A stretch of DNA of 64,000 nucleotides, from positions 1 to 64,000 of the forward strand of contig LGRX02034672.1 in NCBI GenBank assembly GCA_001247695.2. Direction: 5' to 3'. A model generated the notes under the pieces. It saw only the letters and a program-made list of their open reading frames with translations. It searched no databases and was not told where the DNA came from. This DNA is from Cymbomonas tetramitiformis (lineage: Eukaryota; Chlorophyta; Pyramimonadophyceae; Pyramimonadales; Pyramimonadaceae). How positions within the stretch are numbered: position 1 is the stretch's first letter; each line of letters starts with the position of its first letter. Below, piece after piece: positions 1-10,400 of this stretch. The translations under genes were made by a program, and so were the position numbers.

Positions 1-103
1 GACACTTAAGCAAAATGACAGATGTCACATCCCCCACCCTATGACACTTAAGCAAAATGACAGATGTCACATCCCCCACCCTATGACACTTAAGCAAAAT
101 GAC
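1..103. repeat. 42-bp tandem repeat, about 2.4 copies
   Basis: A 42-bp unit starting gacacttaagc recurs at 1, 43 and 85 with almost no change; the third copy is partial. The array is cut by the window edge, so its true copy number is unknown. Each unit contains atgaca and tgtcac, which form a loose inverted repeat. Confidence 0.9.
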
Positions 104-679
104 ATATGCTCGAATGTGATTGGCTTTGAGGCTAAGGATTTGCACACGTGTCGGTAAGGAGGATACGAAATGCAGGCACGGGATTGGTGCAGAAAGGAAG
201 CCCTAAACCCTAAATCTACACATGTATGCAAGCAAGTGGAACAATAAATAAAGCTTACAAGCGTACGTACGTAGACGATTCACCATACTGTAGATGGTGT
301 CAGAGCAACTGGATACCGTGTTCTATCTAGCCGAGCAACAGATGGTCTGCGCGTGTGCACAAATAAAGTGCATAGGGTGGGCACGATATGACGATGTATG
401 GCGGCCGGATCTCTGGTTGTCTCGTTGCTCTTCTCCATCCAATATAGGCCAAGAAAGCCACTCGGTATCGCCCTGGAGGATACAGCGTTGGCGCCTGCAT
501 CGAACCATCCACCATGCCAGCAGCACAAGTTCAGGAAAGATTGCTAAACACATGGCCCATAAAATAATCGAAACGGTACTGCATGTATGCATTCGACCGA
601 CGCATTGAGACCATAACGGGCCTCACCGTTGTGTGTGTTTGTGTTGTTCGCGCCGGTCGCACCTCAGCCGGCCGCCGCT
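104..679. other. Non-coding stretch with telomere-like motif
   Basis: No convincing gene. Around 201-216 the sequence carries two adjoining CCCTAAA units, the complement of the TTTAGGG telomere repeat of most plants and many green algae. Overlapping short reading frames on both strands show no recognisable domain. This may be the downstream flank or terminal part of the CACTA element that follows, but no CACTA terminal repeat was found. Confidence 0.4.
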
Positions 680-1579
680 TTAGTACACTCCTGTGCGGAT
701 CTCGCGCACCAGGTGCACAACTTGGTAGTGCGCATCATCTTTGGTTGGCTCGAAGAATATTGCCTTTGTCCCGATGTATGCACAGGGTAGCAGTAGCTCC
801 ACCGGGTCTGTCTTGTCGACTACCGTGATTCCATGCTTCAGCAGATAAGCATCCTCCACCTCCTTGTATGCCTCGAGCCGGGCCAAGCGGCACAGCACGC
901 GCCTGCTTCCGGGCTCCGACACCAGGTAATATGCCAGAACCTTGGCATACTGGCGCCCCGGAGGCAGCCATATTCCACTTGGTAGATCCCTCAAACCCAC
1001 ATCGCAGATAGAAACGTAGTAGGATACCCGTTTCTCAGCTCTGGTGTACTGTGAGGATGTGAACACCTCCGTGTTCAGGGACATCCGCAAGTACACCGTG
1101 AGTTCACTGCCGGGCTGCCCCGCGTCCTGCTGCGGAGTCAGCATTGCCTGCAGCTGAGGCTGGATGCGGTTGAGGCAGGGTGCGTTGGGGGACAAGCGCC
1201 TGCCACTACCCAGGAAATAGCAGGGAGCGGTGGCGGCATCTGCATCCGGGTCCCTCAGCACACCGCCCAACGGTCCTGTAGGACCCGCCGCAGGTGTAAA
1301 GCACCTCTCGGCCAGCGTGTGCAAGTCACGCGTGCCTGGGTGAGTGAAGGCGTATTCCTCCAGGGCCAACTTCTCGCACATCGCATTCACAATGGCCTCA
1401 ACCGGTCTGTTCTTGACCCGCCCCTCTTTTACAATACCTTTAACGCGTTGAATGGCCCGCTCCACCCACATCTCCATTGCCGCTCCCACAACCCCTAAGA
1501 ACTGCTCTTGCCGGAAGAGATGCACCACCGCCAGCCGCATGTTGAATGTCAACATCTTTGTTGGCGCCCTCAATTGCAT
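680..1579 (-). CDS. CACTA transposase, C-terminal (DUF4218-like) block
   Basis: A 299-residue open frame that begins with TFNMRLAVVHLFRQEQFLG and MEMWVERAIQRVKGIVKEGR. This matches the 'histories' of CACTA C-terminal regions, where a conserved HL...EQ...G...(F/M)WVER segment follows the core. The rest (GIWLPPGRQYAKVLAYYLVSEPGSRR, then DPVELLLPCAYIGTKAIFF) is the variable tail often seen in algal copies. It ends with a proper stop. The first methionine of the frame is probably not a real start, since the block should be spliced from upstream exons. Confidence 0.55.
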   Translation of the reverse strand: MQLRAPTKMLTFNMRLAVVHLFRQEQFLGVVGAAMEMWVERAIQRVKGIVKEGRVKNRPVEAIVNAMCEKLALEEYAFTHPGTRDLHTLAERCFTPAAGPTGPLGGVLRDPDADAATAPCYFLGSGRRLSPNAPCLNRIQPQLQAMLTPQQDAGQPGSELTVYLRMSLNTEVFTSSQYTRAEKRVSYYVSICDVGLRDLPSGIWLPPGRQYAKVLAYYLVSEPGSRRVLCRLARLEAYKEVEDAYLLKHGITVVDKTDPVELLLPCAYIGTKAIFFEPTKDDAHYQVVHLVREIRTGVY

Positions 1580-1830
1580 GATCTTTGCATGCGCCCATAA
1601 ATGCTCCTTTGCATCCCGTCGCGTGCCTGTGCAAGTTGTGCATCCGATGCCGGTTCAAGCATCGGTCTGGTACCATCGACGGTGCTGGTTCCTCGCGCAT
1701 AATGCAACACCGCCCGCCGTAGGTGATGCCAAGCATCCTCCATATTCATGTTCCATGACACCAGCAACTTGCCAAAAACCAAAGGGCTGTAGTACACCAC
1801 GAAATTCAAAAAGTCCTCCATGGTATACAT
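1570..1830 (-). CDS. CACTA transposase, short block
   Basis: The block encodes MEDFLNFVVYYSPLVFGKLL..W...EDAWHHLRRAVLHYARGT. CACTA transposases have a similar WxxFxxxYSPxVL...W...LRRA(V/C)xxL region between the Tnp2 domain and the DUF4218-like domain. It is probably an exon joined to 2017-2868 upstream and 680-1579 downstream. The exact splice sites were not settled. Confidence 0.45.
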   Translation of the reverse strand: MYTMEDFLNFVVYYSPLVFGKLLVSWNMNMEDAWHHLRRAVLHYARGTSTVDGTRPMLEPASDAQLAQARDGMQRSIYGRMQRSCN

Positions 1831-2016
1831 GCCTGTGGATGCCGCATGTCACCATCACCCATCAACCGTCCCCTCGGCAACTGCAGGGCACAACAAACCT
1901 TACATCCCTAAGGTTCAGGCGCGTGTCCATCCAGGGAGCTGTCCCCACATCGCAGCCGTCACCTCCGTATTTGCCCCGTGTCCCAGCAACCATTACACCC
2001 CACAAACCACCAGGGA

Positions 2017-2868
2017 TCAGCCCATTGGCCACCCTGGCGTCACTGGACTCCGAGGCGTTTCACATAACAAGTCGGGGGTGACCGTGGGTCGGGCTGTCGC
2101 CTCACCAAAGTACTTAACCACATCATGGTATGGTCGGATGACATCATGGGGGGGTTGGATGCGCGCTGCCCGGCTGGTCATCTCCGTCGTAATCTTGGCT
2201 GGCAACACCAACTCCGGATGCGTATTGTTGGAGAGCTTGCCGAGCAGCAGCTTCAAGAACCTTTTCACGACTCCGTACAACACACAGTGACCAAACGGGT
2301 GAGCGACTGCCCGCATTGGGTCAAAATAGGGCACGCGCTCCAGGGCACCACGGCCATGCCTTCCCGTATTCCGTGGTGTCTCGATACCAGCTTCCGTCTT
2401 TGCCACGAGTTCCCCGTGCTTCTCCTTGTCGATCATCAACCGGGCGTTATCAGCGTACAGGTCAGTTGGAGTGCCGTCCTCATTCGTGATGCCCGTCACA
2501 TTCACTTCCGTAGCGTACCCACCAAAGTACATACCTCTACCTCCAGGCCCCTGGAAGCCCTCAAACACACTGTATGGATCTGCTCGGTAGCTACCAACTC
2601 CCATAAAGTTGCCCATAGTTAACCGCATCACACTATCGGCATACACCATTCCTAGTATCACAGTCAGTGTGTACGTCTTCTTCAGAAACGCGTCATACAC
2701 TTCAAAGTTCAGGGCTCCCTTCACTGGCAGACCGGCTTTTCCGTGCATGAGAGCCAGTAGCTCGTTCTCGAATAACGACCACAGCACCAACACGTTCTTT
2801 TCCTTCTGTCTAGGACCTTTAGTCAGCCAAAGGTTTCTGTGGAACTTGTCGTGTTGCCTCACCTGCAT
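2017..2868 (-). CDS. CACTA transposase, Tnp2-like core block
   Basis: A frame of about 280 residues, probably entered through the acceptor at cag|gtgagg (2862). It contains VLWSLFENELLALMHGKAG, ADSVMRLTMGNFMG and, near the end, RVPYFDPMRAVAHPFGHC followed by KRFLKLLLG. The last stretch matches the LPYFD.(I/V)R...DPMHNLFLG landmark of the Tnp2 family, but the MHN residues are replaced, so this copy may be inactive. Residues after KLLLG (PAKITTEMTSR) fit the region after that landmark in CACTA transposases. Confidence 0.6.
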   Translation of the reverse strand: MQVRQHDKFHRNLWLTKGPRQKEKNVLVLWSLFENELLALMHGKAGLPVKGALNFEVYDAFLKKTYTLTVILGMVYADSVMRLTMGNFMGVGSYRADPYSVFEGFQGPGGRGMYFGGYATEVNVTGITNEDGTPTDLYADNARLMIDKEKHGELVAKTEAGIETPRNTGRHGRGALERVPYFDPMRAVAHPFGHCVLYGVVKRFLKLLLGKLSNNTHPELVLPAKITTEMTSRAARIQPPHDVIRPYHDVVKYFGEATARPTVTPDLLCETPRSPVTPGWPMG

Positions 2869-3205
2869 CCGGGGAAATAGCGCCCTCCGCCCAGAGCATT
2901 TAGCACGTTACCGCGACGTGTGCACCACCGTACGGTCACATTCAAAGGCAGAATGCGGGTGGACCGAGGGAGGTGGACCGAGGGGGGTGGGCCGGGTGGG
3001 AGGGGGAGGGGTACCGTGTAGTGCAGGTCTTCGCATCTGATCGCCGCCACATACACCCATCGAGTACGACCTGCCCTACCACCCTCCCCGGGCAGCATCC
3101 ATCATGCCGACATCCGTGTACACAAGCTACACAAGCTGATGGCATGCGCGTTGTGGCATGCTTAAGGAGTGAGGGTGGGGGGTACCCGATGTCTGAGCTC
3201 CAGAC

Positions 3206-4132
3206 TTGACAGTCGTCCGCCCCTGGTGAGATCACCATGACATGATGCTCAGCGTATTCCACGTTCGGGTCCCCGCCTTCTGGGGTGGGAACCGTCGACG
3301 CTTCTCGAAGCAAAGCGCCGTTAACCTGCTTGTCTATAGCCTTAGCCACTTCCGATGTCCAGAAGTCTGGTTGTTGGCGTGCGCTGCGGCGAGCCCGTGC
3401 CTCGCAGAACTCGGGATCCCGCATCCACCTCTTGATGGTATCCATCAAACCAAAGTAGTAGAACCATTCACGAGGACGCACGACCTTCCCTTTTGTCATC
3501 TCCACCACCTCAAATCGCTTTTCATTACACCAGCGCGCGGGGGCGCCGTTGGCATCTCTTTCCATTACCGCGCCGCACTCTTCGTCCGCGTTCCATTTGC
3601 CGCTATCTGGTTCTCGAGGAAACGCCCGGCACCACCTGGGACATACATGCACTGCATGCGCCATGTGGTCCTGCACTCGCAAGAATGTCTTCATCTTGTA
3701 GAGGGACGATGGCAGGCAACAGCGGGACGGTCCACCCATCAACATGATCATCACTTGTACAAAGCGATCGAACGATGGCCGAGACCACGCCTGCGCAATG
3801 CGCAACTCCATGAAATAGCATACCGCTTCGCCAACCGTCGGGACATCGGGAGCGGTGTCACCGTAAAATAAAGGATCCCCGGGGTTAAGGTGAAGGCACG
3901 GGTCGTCAATCGCCATTTCCCCGATGTCGGGTGCGTCATCCGTCAGTTGCACCTCCTCGTCCGGGTCGACTAGGCCCTCTGCGGCCGCGGCAAACTCGTC
4001 CCACATAGCCGCCTCGGCACAGTTGTGCGCATGGAACGCCTGGCACGCGTTGCGCACAGCACCATTCCCGCACACCTTGTCAGAGTGTGTGCATATACCA
4101 TGCACGCCGGAAAACGCACACCGTGATGCATG
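3206..4132 (-). CDS. CACTA transposase, Cys/His-rich second block
   Basis: About 310 residues on the minus strand. The start is rich in cysteine and histidine (spaced C, C, C, then HAHNC), which suggests a zinc-binding module. The middle carries WFYYFGLMDTIKRWMRD, the position where CACTA Tnp2-like proteins have a YFPL...RLQRLY stretch. It ends at a likely donor (gtctgg) after DDCQ. A second, diverged copy of the WFYYFGL region lies at 4985-5262. The function is inferred only from position and family resemblance. Confidence 0.5.
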
Positions 4133-4159
4133 CTAGCAGCAACGTAGTAGTATTCGTAC

Positions 4160-4684
4160 CTTCACAAAGAAATTCTCGTCGCGCAAGTCTTTATCCGCCT
4201 TTGCCTCCATCCAGCTGGCCAAAAGCTGGGCGGTCTCCTCATTTTCCTCCTCCTCATCGTCAGTGAAGTGGGTTTCTTCAGCCCCAGCTTCATTTCCGCT
4301 CTCAAAACCTGCGTCGCCTGGTGGTGTGCCTGGTGCCTCGTTCTCCGCGTCACAAGCAGCTCCTTGACATGCCCCTGCAGGGTGGTCATGCTCCAAATCA
4401 GGTGCTACCTCATCGGCGAACAGCGTGTCCCCAGCGCAGTTCAGGCGTGGCATCTCTTTCACAAGCCATCTTTTTTTATACAGACTTCCGCCACGTTCAT
4501 GCACCCAGTTCGTAAGCAGCTCCAACCGTGCCCGCTCCTCCGGGTTGCATGGTCCATTCACAGCACCATGCCCCCCTTGCCGGTGATGGAGTTCCGTTCT
4601 CAGGCTACGATGACTATGGTAGCACCTCATGACCATCTCATACACCTCGCTTGAGGTCATGCCAATCTCTTGTATGCCCTGCAT
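4160..4684 (-). CDS. CACTA transposase, N-terminal acidic block
   Basis: The ATG at 4684 opens a frame of about 175 residues. It has a charged N-terminal part (histidine- and arginine-rich near residues 20-35) and an acidic tail with DDEEEENEE. It ends in FFVK, directly followed by gtacga, a fair splice donor; without splicing a stop follows within nine codons. The next in-frame block begins just 27 bases further on after ctag. That is too short for a normal intron, so either a later acceptor near 4107 is used or a small deletion split a single frame. No separate function can be assigned to this block. Confidence 0.45.
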
Positions 4685-4984
4685 CGAGCTTCACACATCA
4701 CATTCCTCATATGTTGCGCGCACAAAGGTCTCCACGCATTGAGACAAACGTCCAAAACACAGGTGCCCTCCGGCAGTCCGCAGGCATCGCGTGAGGAGCT
4801 GGGCTACCGGCGAACAGCCGGTTTTCAGCTTAAGCTACACGGCATCACAGGCATTACCCAGGTAGGATGGCACACACAGGAATCGTAGTACACACACAAA
4901 AAATTATATATACGAAAATCTTGTTTGTTCTACTAATAAGGTTCCACGCGGTCTCCAAGTCGCGCATCTAATCGAAAACACCCT
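4685..4984. other. Stretch between CACTA fragments, nothing recognised
   Basis: No domain or repeat was recognised. It may hold the 5' leader of the CACTA gene, which begins at 4684 on the minus strand. A run of about 15 A/T bases lies near 4895-4915. Confidence 0.3.
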
Positions 4985-5262
4985 GATGGTCTCTACTAGC
5001 ATTAGCCAAGTCCGATGACCAGAAGTCTGGTTGTTGTCGTGCGTTGCAGCGTGCCAGGGTCTCGCAGAACTCGGGATCCCGCATCCACCTCTCGATGGCA
5101 TCCTTCACACCAAAGTAATAGAACCATTATTCATCGGTAGAACGATCTTCCCTCTTGTCGTCTCCACCACCTCAAATCGCTTTTCATTACACCAGCGCGC
5201 GGGCGGGGCGCCGTTGGCATCTCTGTCCATTACCGTGCCGCACTCTTCGTCCGCTTCCTCTC
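4985..5262 (-). pseudogene. Second, partial copy of the CACTA second block
   Basis: This stretch repeats 3340-3592 in the same orientation, with clear similarity over most of its length (shared runs such as ccagaagtctggttgttg and ctcaaatcgcttttcatta). It encodes ADEECG(T/A)VM(D/E)RDANGAP and ARWCNEKRFEVVE, then breaks where the main copy has EWFYYFGL. It is a duplicated, broken relic of the same transposon family and is flanked by unrelated sequence. Confidence 0.7.
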
Positions 5263-5344
5263 CTGCGCCCTGCGCATTCAACACCCTGCCACGCCCGTCG
5301 CCTTCGCCCATCTGAAGCTTTTACCACATGAAACATGCTCGCAG

Positions 5345-5710
5345 GTGCCTATAACAGCGCCCCCCCCCCGTCCAAAAGGGTCGTCCTTGCAGACTTGCAC
5401 GTACCTCCTTAGCGCTGCCAGAATTCGGCCGTCCGTAAAATGGATGGATAAAACGGGGGAGAAGAAGGACCTGCACATCACCGTCGGCCGCGATTGTTTC
5501 GAGCACGACGCCCTCCCCGAGTGGCGGGAGCTTGGCCCCCCTGCCGTTATGCGGTGTCATTGCATCGGAGTGGAAGCGTTCGACTCGGACTCGGATGAGG
5601 AGGGCGACACGCAACAACTCCCCAAACCGCGCGGCGCTTTCGACTATGCATATTTCGGTGTTTTCATTGTACGCATACTGCACTTTGCTTATAGCTTGCA
5701 GTCCTTATAG
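5345..5710 (+). CDS. Unrecognised ORF next to an LTR
   Basis: An open frame of about 120 codons. The second half (GRDCFEHDALPEWRELGPP, CHCIGVEAFDSDSDEEGD) has a protein-like composition with an acidic serine/aspartate patch. No family was recognised. The stop lies 14 bases inside the LTR that starts at 5697, so the frame may have been truncated by that insertion. Equally, it could be a chance frame in GC-rich DNA, since a frame of similar length is open on the other strand. Confidence 0.2.
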   Translation: MPITAPPPRPKGSSLQTCTYLLSAARIRPSVKWMDKTGEKKDLHITVGRDCFEHDALPEWRELGPPAVMRCHCIGVEAFDSDSDEEGDTQQLPKPRGAFDYAYFGVFIVRILHFAYSLQSL

Positions 5711-6050
5711 GAAGCAGCTCATACAGTTCTAGGGTTGTTGCCCAACAGTTCTTGGGTTGTTGCCCGACAGTTCTTGGGTTGTTGCCCGATATATAATCAT
5801 GTTTGTGTCAAAAACAGCATGATATGTTAATGCTAAATACGAAGTTTATCGAAATTATAGTGGTATTTAGGGCATATATAGTTACAGTGGCCCTTATACC
5901 CCATAATGTGATTAGGGTGTTACATGGTATCAGTAACCCTAATATAGGTAAAAAATAAGCAGTATAATGTTTTTGCAAAGATTTTTAAGCAAAACTGCAT
6001 TTAATACCTACATGAATGTAAGGTGGTTTTCAGGAGGTACGTTACACCCC
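5697..6050 (+). mobile_element. Short LTR with primer-binding site and leader (fragment)
   Basis: The stretch 5697-5924 starts TGCAGTCCTTATAGG and ends GGGTGTTACA. TGGTATCAGTAACCCT follows directly at 5925-5940, a primer-binding site of the initiator-methionine tRNA kind. The leader continues to about 6050. A matching LTR, site and leader occur in the opposite direction at 27410-27704. This copy has three tandem copies of a roughly 22-bp unit containing gggttgttgccc (5731-5798) where the other has one. No coding region follows; the sequence passes into a different element at about 6056. Confidence 0.7.
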
Positions 6051-6055
6051 TGTTG

Positions 6056-6649
6056 AATCTTTTCCTGCCTCTGGCTTCTGGTCTTGGCTTCTGGATTATG
6101 ACTCTGGCTTCTGGTTCTGGACACTGGTCTCTGGACTCTGGTTCTGGATTATGACTTCTGGACTCTGGTTCTGGTTGAACTTCTTTGACACTGACAACTT
6201 CTTCAACTCTGGTGAACTCTGCAACTTTGTAGACCACTTTCAAAGTGGCTGAGTATCTGCGAAATTGAGCTGTAGGAACTTAGCTTGCAAGCAGTATCCT
6301 AGCAGCAGTTTTAGGGAGGGACCGCCCTGGCTAAAGCACAGGCCTCCCTCTAGCAGTTTCCAGCTCCTAGCTGTTTGTTGTTTCGGAACAATTTGATTTG
6401 TCTGTGCTCCGCCCTCTGCCACCTGTAACAGCACTATGTACAGTCACAGGGTGGTGTGCGGGATTCAGTGACCCGTAGGTCATAACTTACTCTGACTCCC
6501 GATAGCTATACCAGTACTCGTACAGTACTAGGTGACAGATACCTAGGTCACAGACCGCCTGATATTCGTTTATCTTTATAATCTGTTTACACTTGTATGA
6601 GAAACTATTCAGTGACCGCCCGATATAATACAGTATATCATATCTCACA
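6056..6649 (+). mobile_element. 3' end of a gag-only LTR element (fragment)
   Basis: The stretch is about 90-95% similar by eye to 20560-21156, including a run of tctggttctggac-type repeats, an accgccctggctaaagcac segment and an LTR at 6457-6649 (starts TGCGGGATTCAG, ends TATCTCACA). The same order (ctggaaccgccct-like segment, GGTGGTGTG, then an LTR starting TGCTGGA) is found at the 3' end of the complete gag-only element at 28054-31363. No coding sequence remains. Confidence 0.7.
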
Positions 6650-7412
6650 TACACGTTGTCTATGCTATCCGCAGGAAAGGGAAACACCTCCAGGGCAAGT
6701 GGGCTCTATCACCCTCATAGTGACTTTCGCACGCTGCAAGAGCCTTTTCAACTTTTTGTACACGCGGGCTGCCTGCTGAAGAATCCCGCTGCAAATACCA
6801 GCTAGGGCTCAGGGGAAGCGCGTTTCTTGACAAAGGATTGCAGTGATCCTTGAGTTTTACCCGCTACTAAGGCGAGGACAAATACTGAAAGTAGGATGTT
6901 TACTAAGAAGCTCCATGAATCCATCGTGAAATATCGTTACGCCTCGTCCCGTGGGGCCCGTCGTGCAAGTGGTTTCGGACAGCTGGACCTATTGCGTGTC
7001 AAGCGATGGAAGCATGTGCTTTCATGCGAGAATGTTTTCATGCGCGAGCCCGCGCGGTCATGATTTCGAAGTCCATGTCCACCAGAAACGCGAGTGCGAC
7101 GCTGGTGTCACAGTGGGGCCTTCGGCCAGACCCACCGGAAATTCTATCCGATCCACCAGAAATTTCCGGCGTTTCTGGTCTTAAGAATAACACTGACTGT
7201 GACACTGTATTATGCCCCTTGCTGTAACCCTACTGTATGCCATCGTTAATCGTATGATCGGCATCAGATCGCAGCCGACAACTTTGAACTCATCACTACA
7301 GTCGAGTGTGTATTTAATTTGTTGGCCTCACGAAAGCGGATATTTTTTAGAATCAGAATTTTTGGCAAAGTTTGTCTCTGGCCCGAATCGAAGGAGAGCA
7401 TACAATCGAAGC
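6650..7412. other. Upstream region of the cysteinyl-tRNA synthetase gene
   Basis: No gene was recognised. The region lies between a retroelement remnant and the likely start codon at 7413, so it should hold the promoter and 5' UTR. A short direct repeat (gacccaccggaaattctatccgatccaccagaaatt) lies at 7131-7167. No clear TATA box was identified. Confidence 0.35.
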
Positions 7413-10400
7413 ATGAGCATGAAAAAGGAGCATGATAAACCTTTCGACCTCTGGTACCCACCAGAGGGCAGTGTTGTGCCTGGACTCCACGTCAACAACT
7501 CTATCTGTCAGGGGAAAGTTCCGTTCACACCGAGTGAGGGGCGCAAGGTGAAGTGGTACACGTGCGGCCCGACCGTATACGATAAGTGTCACATGGGACA
7601 CGCACGAGCGTATTTGACCTTTGATATCATCCGCCGTATTATGGAGGACTACTTTCGCTACGAGGTACTGTTCCAAGTGAATGTCACTGATATCGATGAC
7701 AAGATCATCAAACGCGCGAGATGCAACAAGCTGGTTGCTGACTATGAAGCTGAGTCGAAGGCTTTTGAAGATGTGTGCACTGACGTCGATGCTGCAGTTG
7801 GTGCTCTTAAAGCTAAGCTCGAAAAGAAACTTTCAGAACTTCAGGTTTGCAAAGCTGGTTCTGTGTGAATGCTTCTGCTTGCGCTCCCCAAATTCTGTTG
7901 CAAGCTGCATAGCTTTAATTCATGCACGTTCCCGTTACGATTTTATCGGGTTGAGGCTTTATATTGCGATCCCTGAAGACGGGCTTTGTCGCACTGCTCT
8001 GAAAATGTATCTGTGCAAGTGCGACACAAGCCGGAGTCCTCCTTTAAGCGCTGCAGCTGCTCTTCGTTCAGACTCAGTCGCCCATAATCGCGGGTGTTAC
8101 TCTGGCCGCGCGGATATTTTGTGCATTCTTTACACCGAAATTGCTGGCTATGACTTGTGGGATGGATTCGCCTTGTTCATGCTTCAACTCGATCCAGCAG
8201 CAAGTATTCACACCACACTGAAACTCTTCGCACTGTCCCTTCAGGAGCCTCTTCCAGATGGAACCCCAACTCGCTTGCGGGATGAACGCGAAACACTGCT
8301 TAAAGAGCAGATGCTGAAGGTTGAGCAAGTTCGACAAACCGAAGAAGCAGTAGAAGCTGCTAAAGCTGACAAGTCTGTTCCCAAGGTATACGCGGTTGTG
8401 CTTCTTGTGTCTGGTCATACGTGCTGAAAGCGGCTCATTTCCCCCTTCTCGATACTGCTGCATTGAAATAGATTTTTTATCCCTGCTCGACGATACTGTT
8501 GCAGCTGGGCTGCGGATCGGATGCAATGAATATTGTGAGCACATGAGACATGCGTCACCGGCACGAAGAATGTTGCGCTCAGGCGCTGCTCGATGACACG
8601 CTATCTCGCCGCTTTCAAAGCTGCCCCGCGAAAATGTTTCTGTTCACTTTTGCAGTGCTGGAACCTTGTGCCCGTGCGCTACTCGCACGCTAATAACACC
8701 GGATGCGTGAGGCGGGTTTTTTCTAAGGTCATCGCGACTGGTCGCGATGCGCTCTCGGAGTGGCTGGATGCTCTCAAAGGCCACACGGTTGATGATCATT
8801 CAGTCTTCGATGCGCACGGCCGCAAATACGAAGATTCCTTTCTCCAGGCAAGTGCCTTGCGACCCAGATATTCCTTTCTCCAGGCAAGTGCCTTGTGACC
8901 CAGAGTTTCCTTTCTCCAGGCAAGTGCCTTGTGGCGCAGAGATGGCATAAGGAACACCCGATGGCTTTGCCGACCTTGTTTACCTGTCGCTGAAAGCGGC
9001 TGTCGCCCTTGAATTCCATGCTCCTGTTCGCGAGAAGTGCACGCTTTGTTTTGAGGTTGTATCCTTGCGCGGTGGTCTGCAGGACATGGAGCAGCTGGGC
9101 GTGCGACGTCCGGACCTGCTCACGCGCGTATCCGAATATGTGCCTGAGGTGTGTTCATTCTTTGCTGACCAGATCGAGACCTTTGTTGTGCACTGAGGAT
9201 TGCGTTCCTGCTGTGTACGCTGTGCTGCCCGCTGCGCGCGCGCAATCAGCCGTATCTTCGCTCTGCTCGGATCGCAAGTCGGGCCCAAGCGCATCGCGAC
9301 TCGGCTCTCGGTGGGCGTGGTTGTCTAGGTAGAGTTGTTTACACTTCTTGGTGGCTCGAGCTCGTGGAGTGCAGGTGGTGATTTTTATTCAGAAACTCAT
9401 CGATGACAAGTTTGCGTATGAAAGCAACGGAAGTGTGTACTTCGACACCAGCAAATTCAAGTGTGCAGGGCATGCCTACCCCAAGCTGAAGGCAGGGCAG
9501 AAAGCGGTTAGCTCGGAAGCAGCGGCTGCCGCAACAGAGGACGTCACTGCCTCGGCTGCAGAGATGGCCGAGGGTGAAGGCGCCTTGAGCAGCTCTTTCA
9601 CTGACGAGAAACGGTGCGCCTACATGTCCATACGCCTTGTCTCAGCTTATTACCACCACCACCACCACCATTGGGCCTACTCAATGTCGTCCACGGTGCT
9701 GATTCTTTTGGTGTTTGCCTACGCGCTCACATCTCGTTGTGCGGACTAATCCCAAGGATTGTATTGTGCGTTCCTAGAAAGGAAAGTGGGTCTTGAAATG
9801 GTTCCCTGAAATTCGATCTGTGAAGCTAGACCTTCAAATCCACCTCGACTTTGCAGATCAGTGACGTCTGACATATGCGGCCAATGTACTTGAAGCTCGG
9901 CAGAATTTCCGCCTGAGATACTTGACCGCGCCCATTTCCGGCAAAGCGAAGTGCTTCCCGCACTCGATGAGTGTACGAGTTTTCGTTAAGACGTTCAGCT
10001 CACCTTCTGGCGCAGGTCCGCCTTCGACTTTGCGTTGTGGAAGAAGTCCAAGGCTGGAGAGCCCTGGTGGGACTCCCCGTGGGACAAGGTGAGATACCCT
10101 TCAAGGGGGCCCCACTGCGGCGCCCACACGACCCTCGTGGCGCGCCCTCTCAAGTGATGCGAGCTGCACTCAGTCAAGTGCCCTTTCTGCCACTCCAAAC
10201 TTTCGAGAAGCATGAAGGCCAGCTGGCTGGTGTTTCTCACCCGATCGCAGCACTTTGGCTGACCTGTCCCACTTTCTCGCTGCCGCATACTCCTTGCTCT
10301 GCGCTGTAAAGCGCCTCCAACGCATATCCAGACGGAAAGGGAGGGAGGGGCCGATGAATCAGTCGCCGTCCCCTGGCAGTCCACGTTGTTCCATCGGAGT

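Larger units (their letters stand above)
680..4684 (-). mobile_element. CACTA (EnSpm/Tnp2-like) DNA transposon, decayed
   Basis: Five minus-strand coding blocks in consistent order resemble the long transposase of CACTA elements with Tnp2-type and DUF4218-like regions. From 5' to 3' on the minus strand they are an acidic N-terminal block (4160-4684), a Cys/His-rich block with a YYFGL(x)DTIKRW stretch (3206-4132), a Tnp2-like block with the PYFDPMR landmark (2017-2868), a short block (1570-1830) and a WVER-containing block (680-1579). Introns or frameshifts separate the blocks. I did not find terminal CACTA inverted repeats or a target duplication, so the ends given are only those of the coding part. 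Confidence 0.65.

Noticed and set aside
7681..8427. A separate 248-codon gene overlapping the synthetase
   Set aside because: Its first half is intronic; only the last part (8245-8385) is a synthetase exon in frame with the exon ending at 7844.
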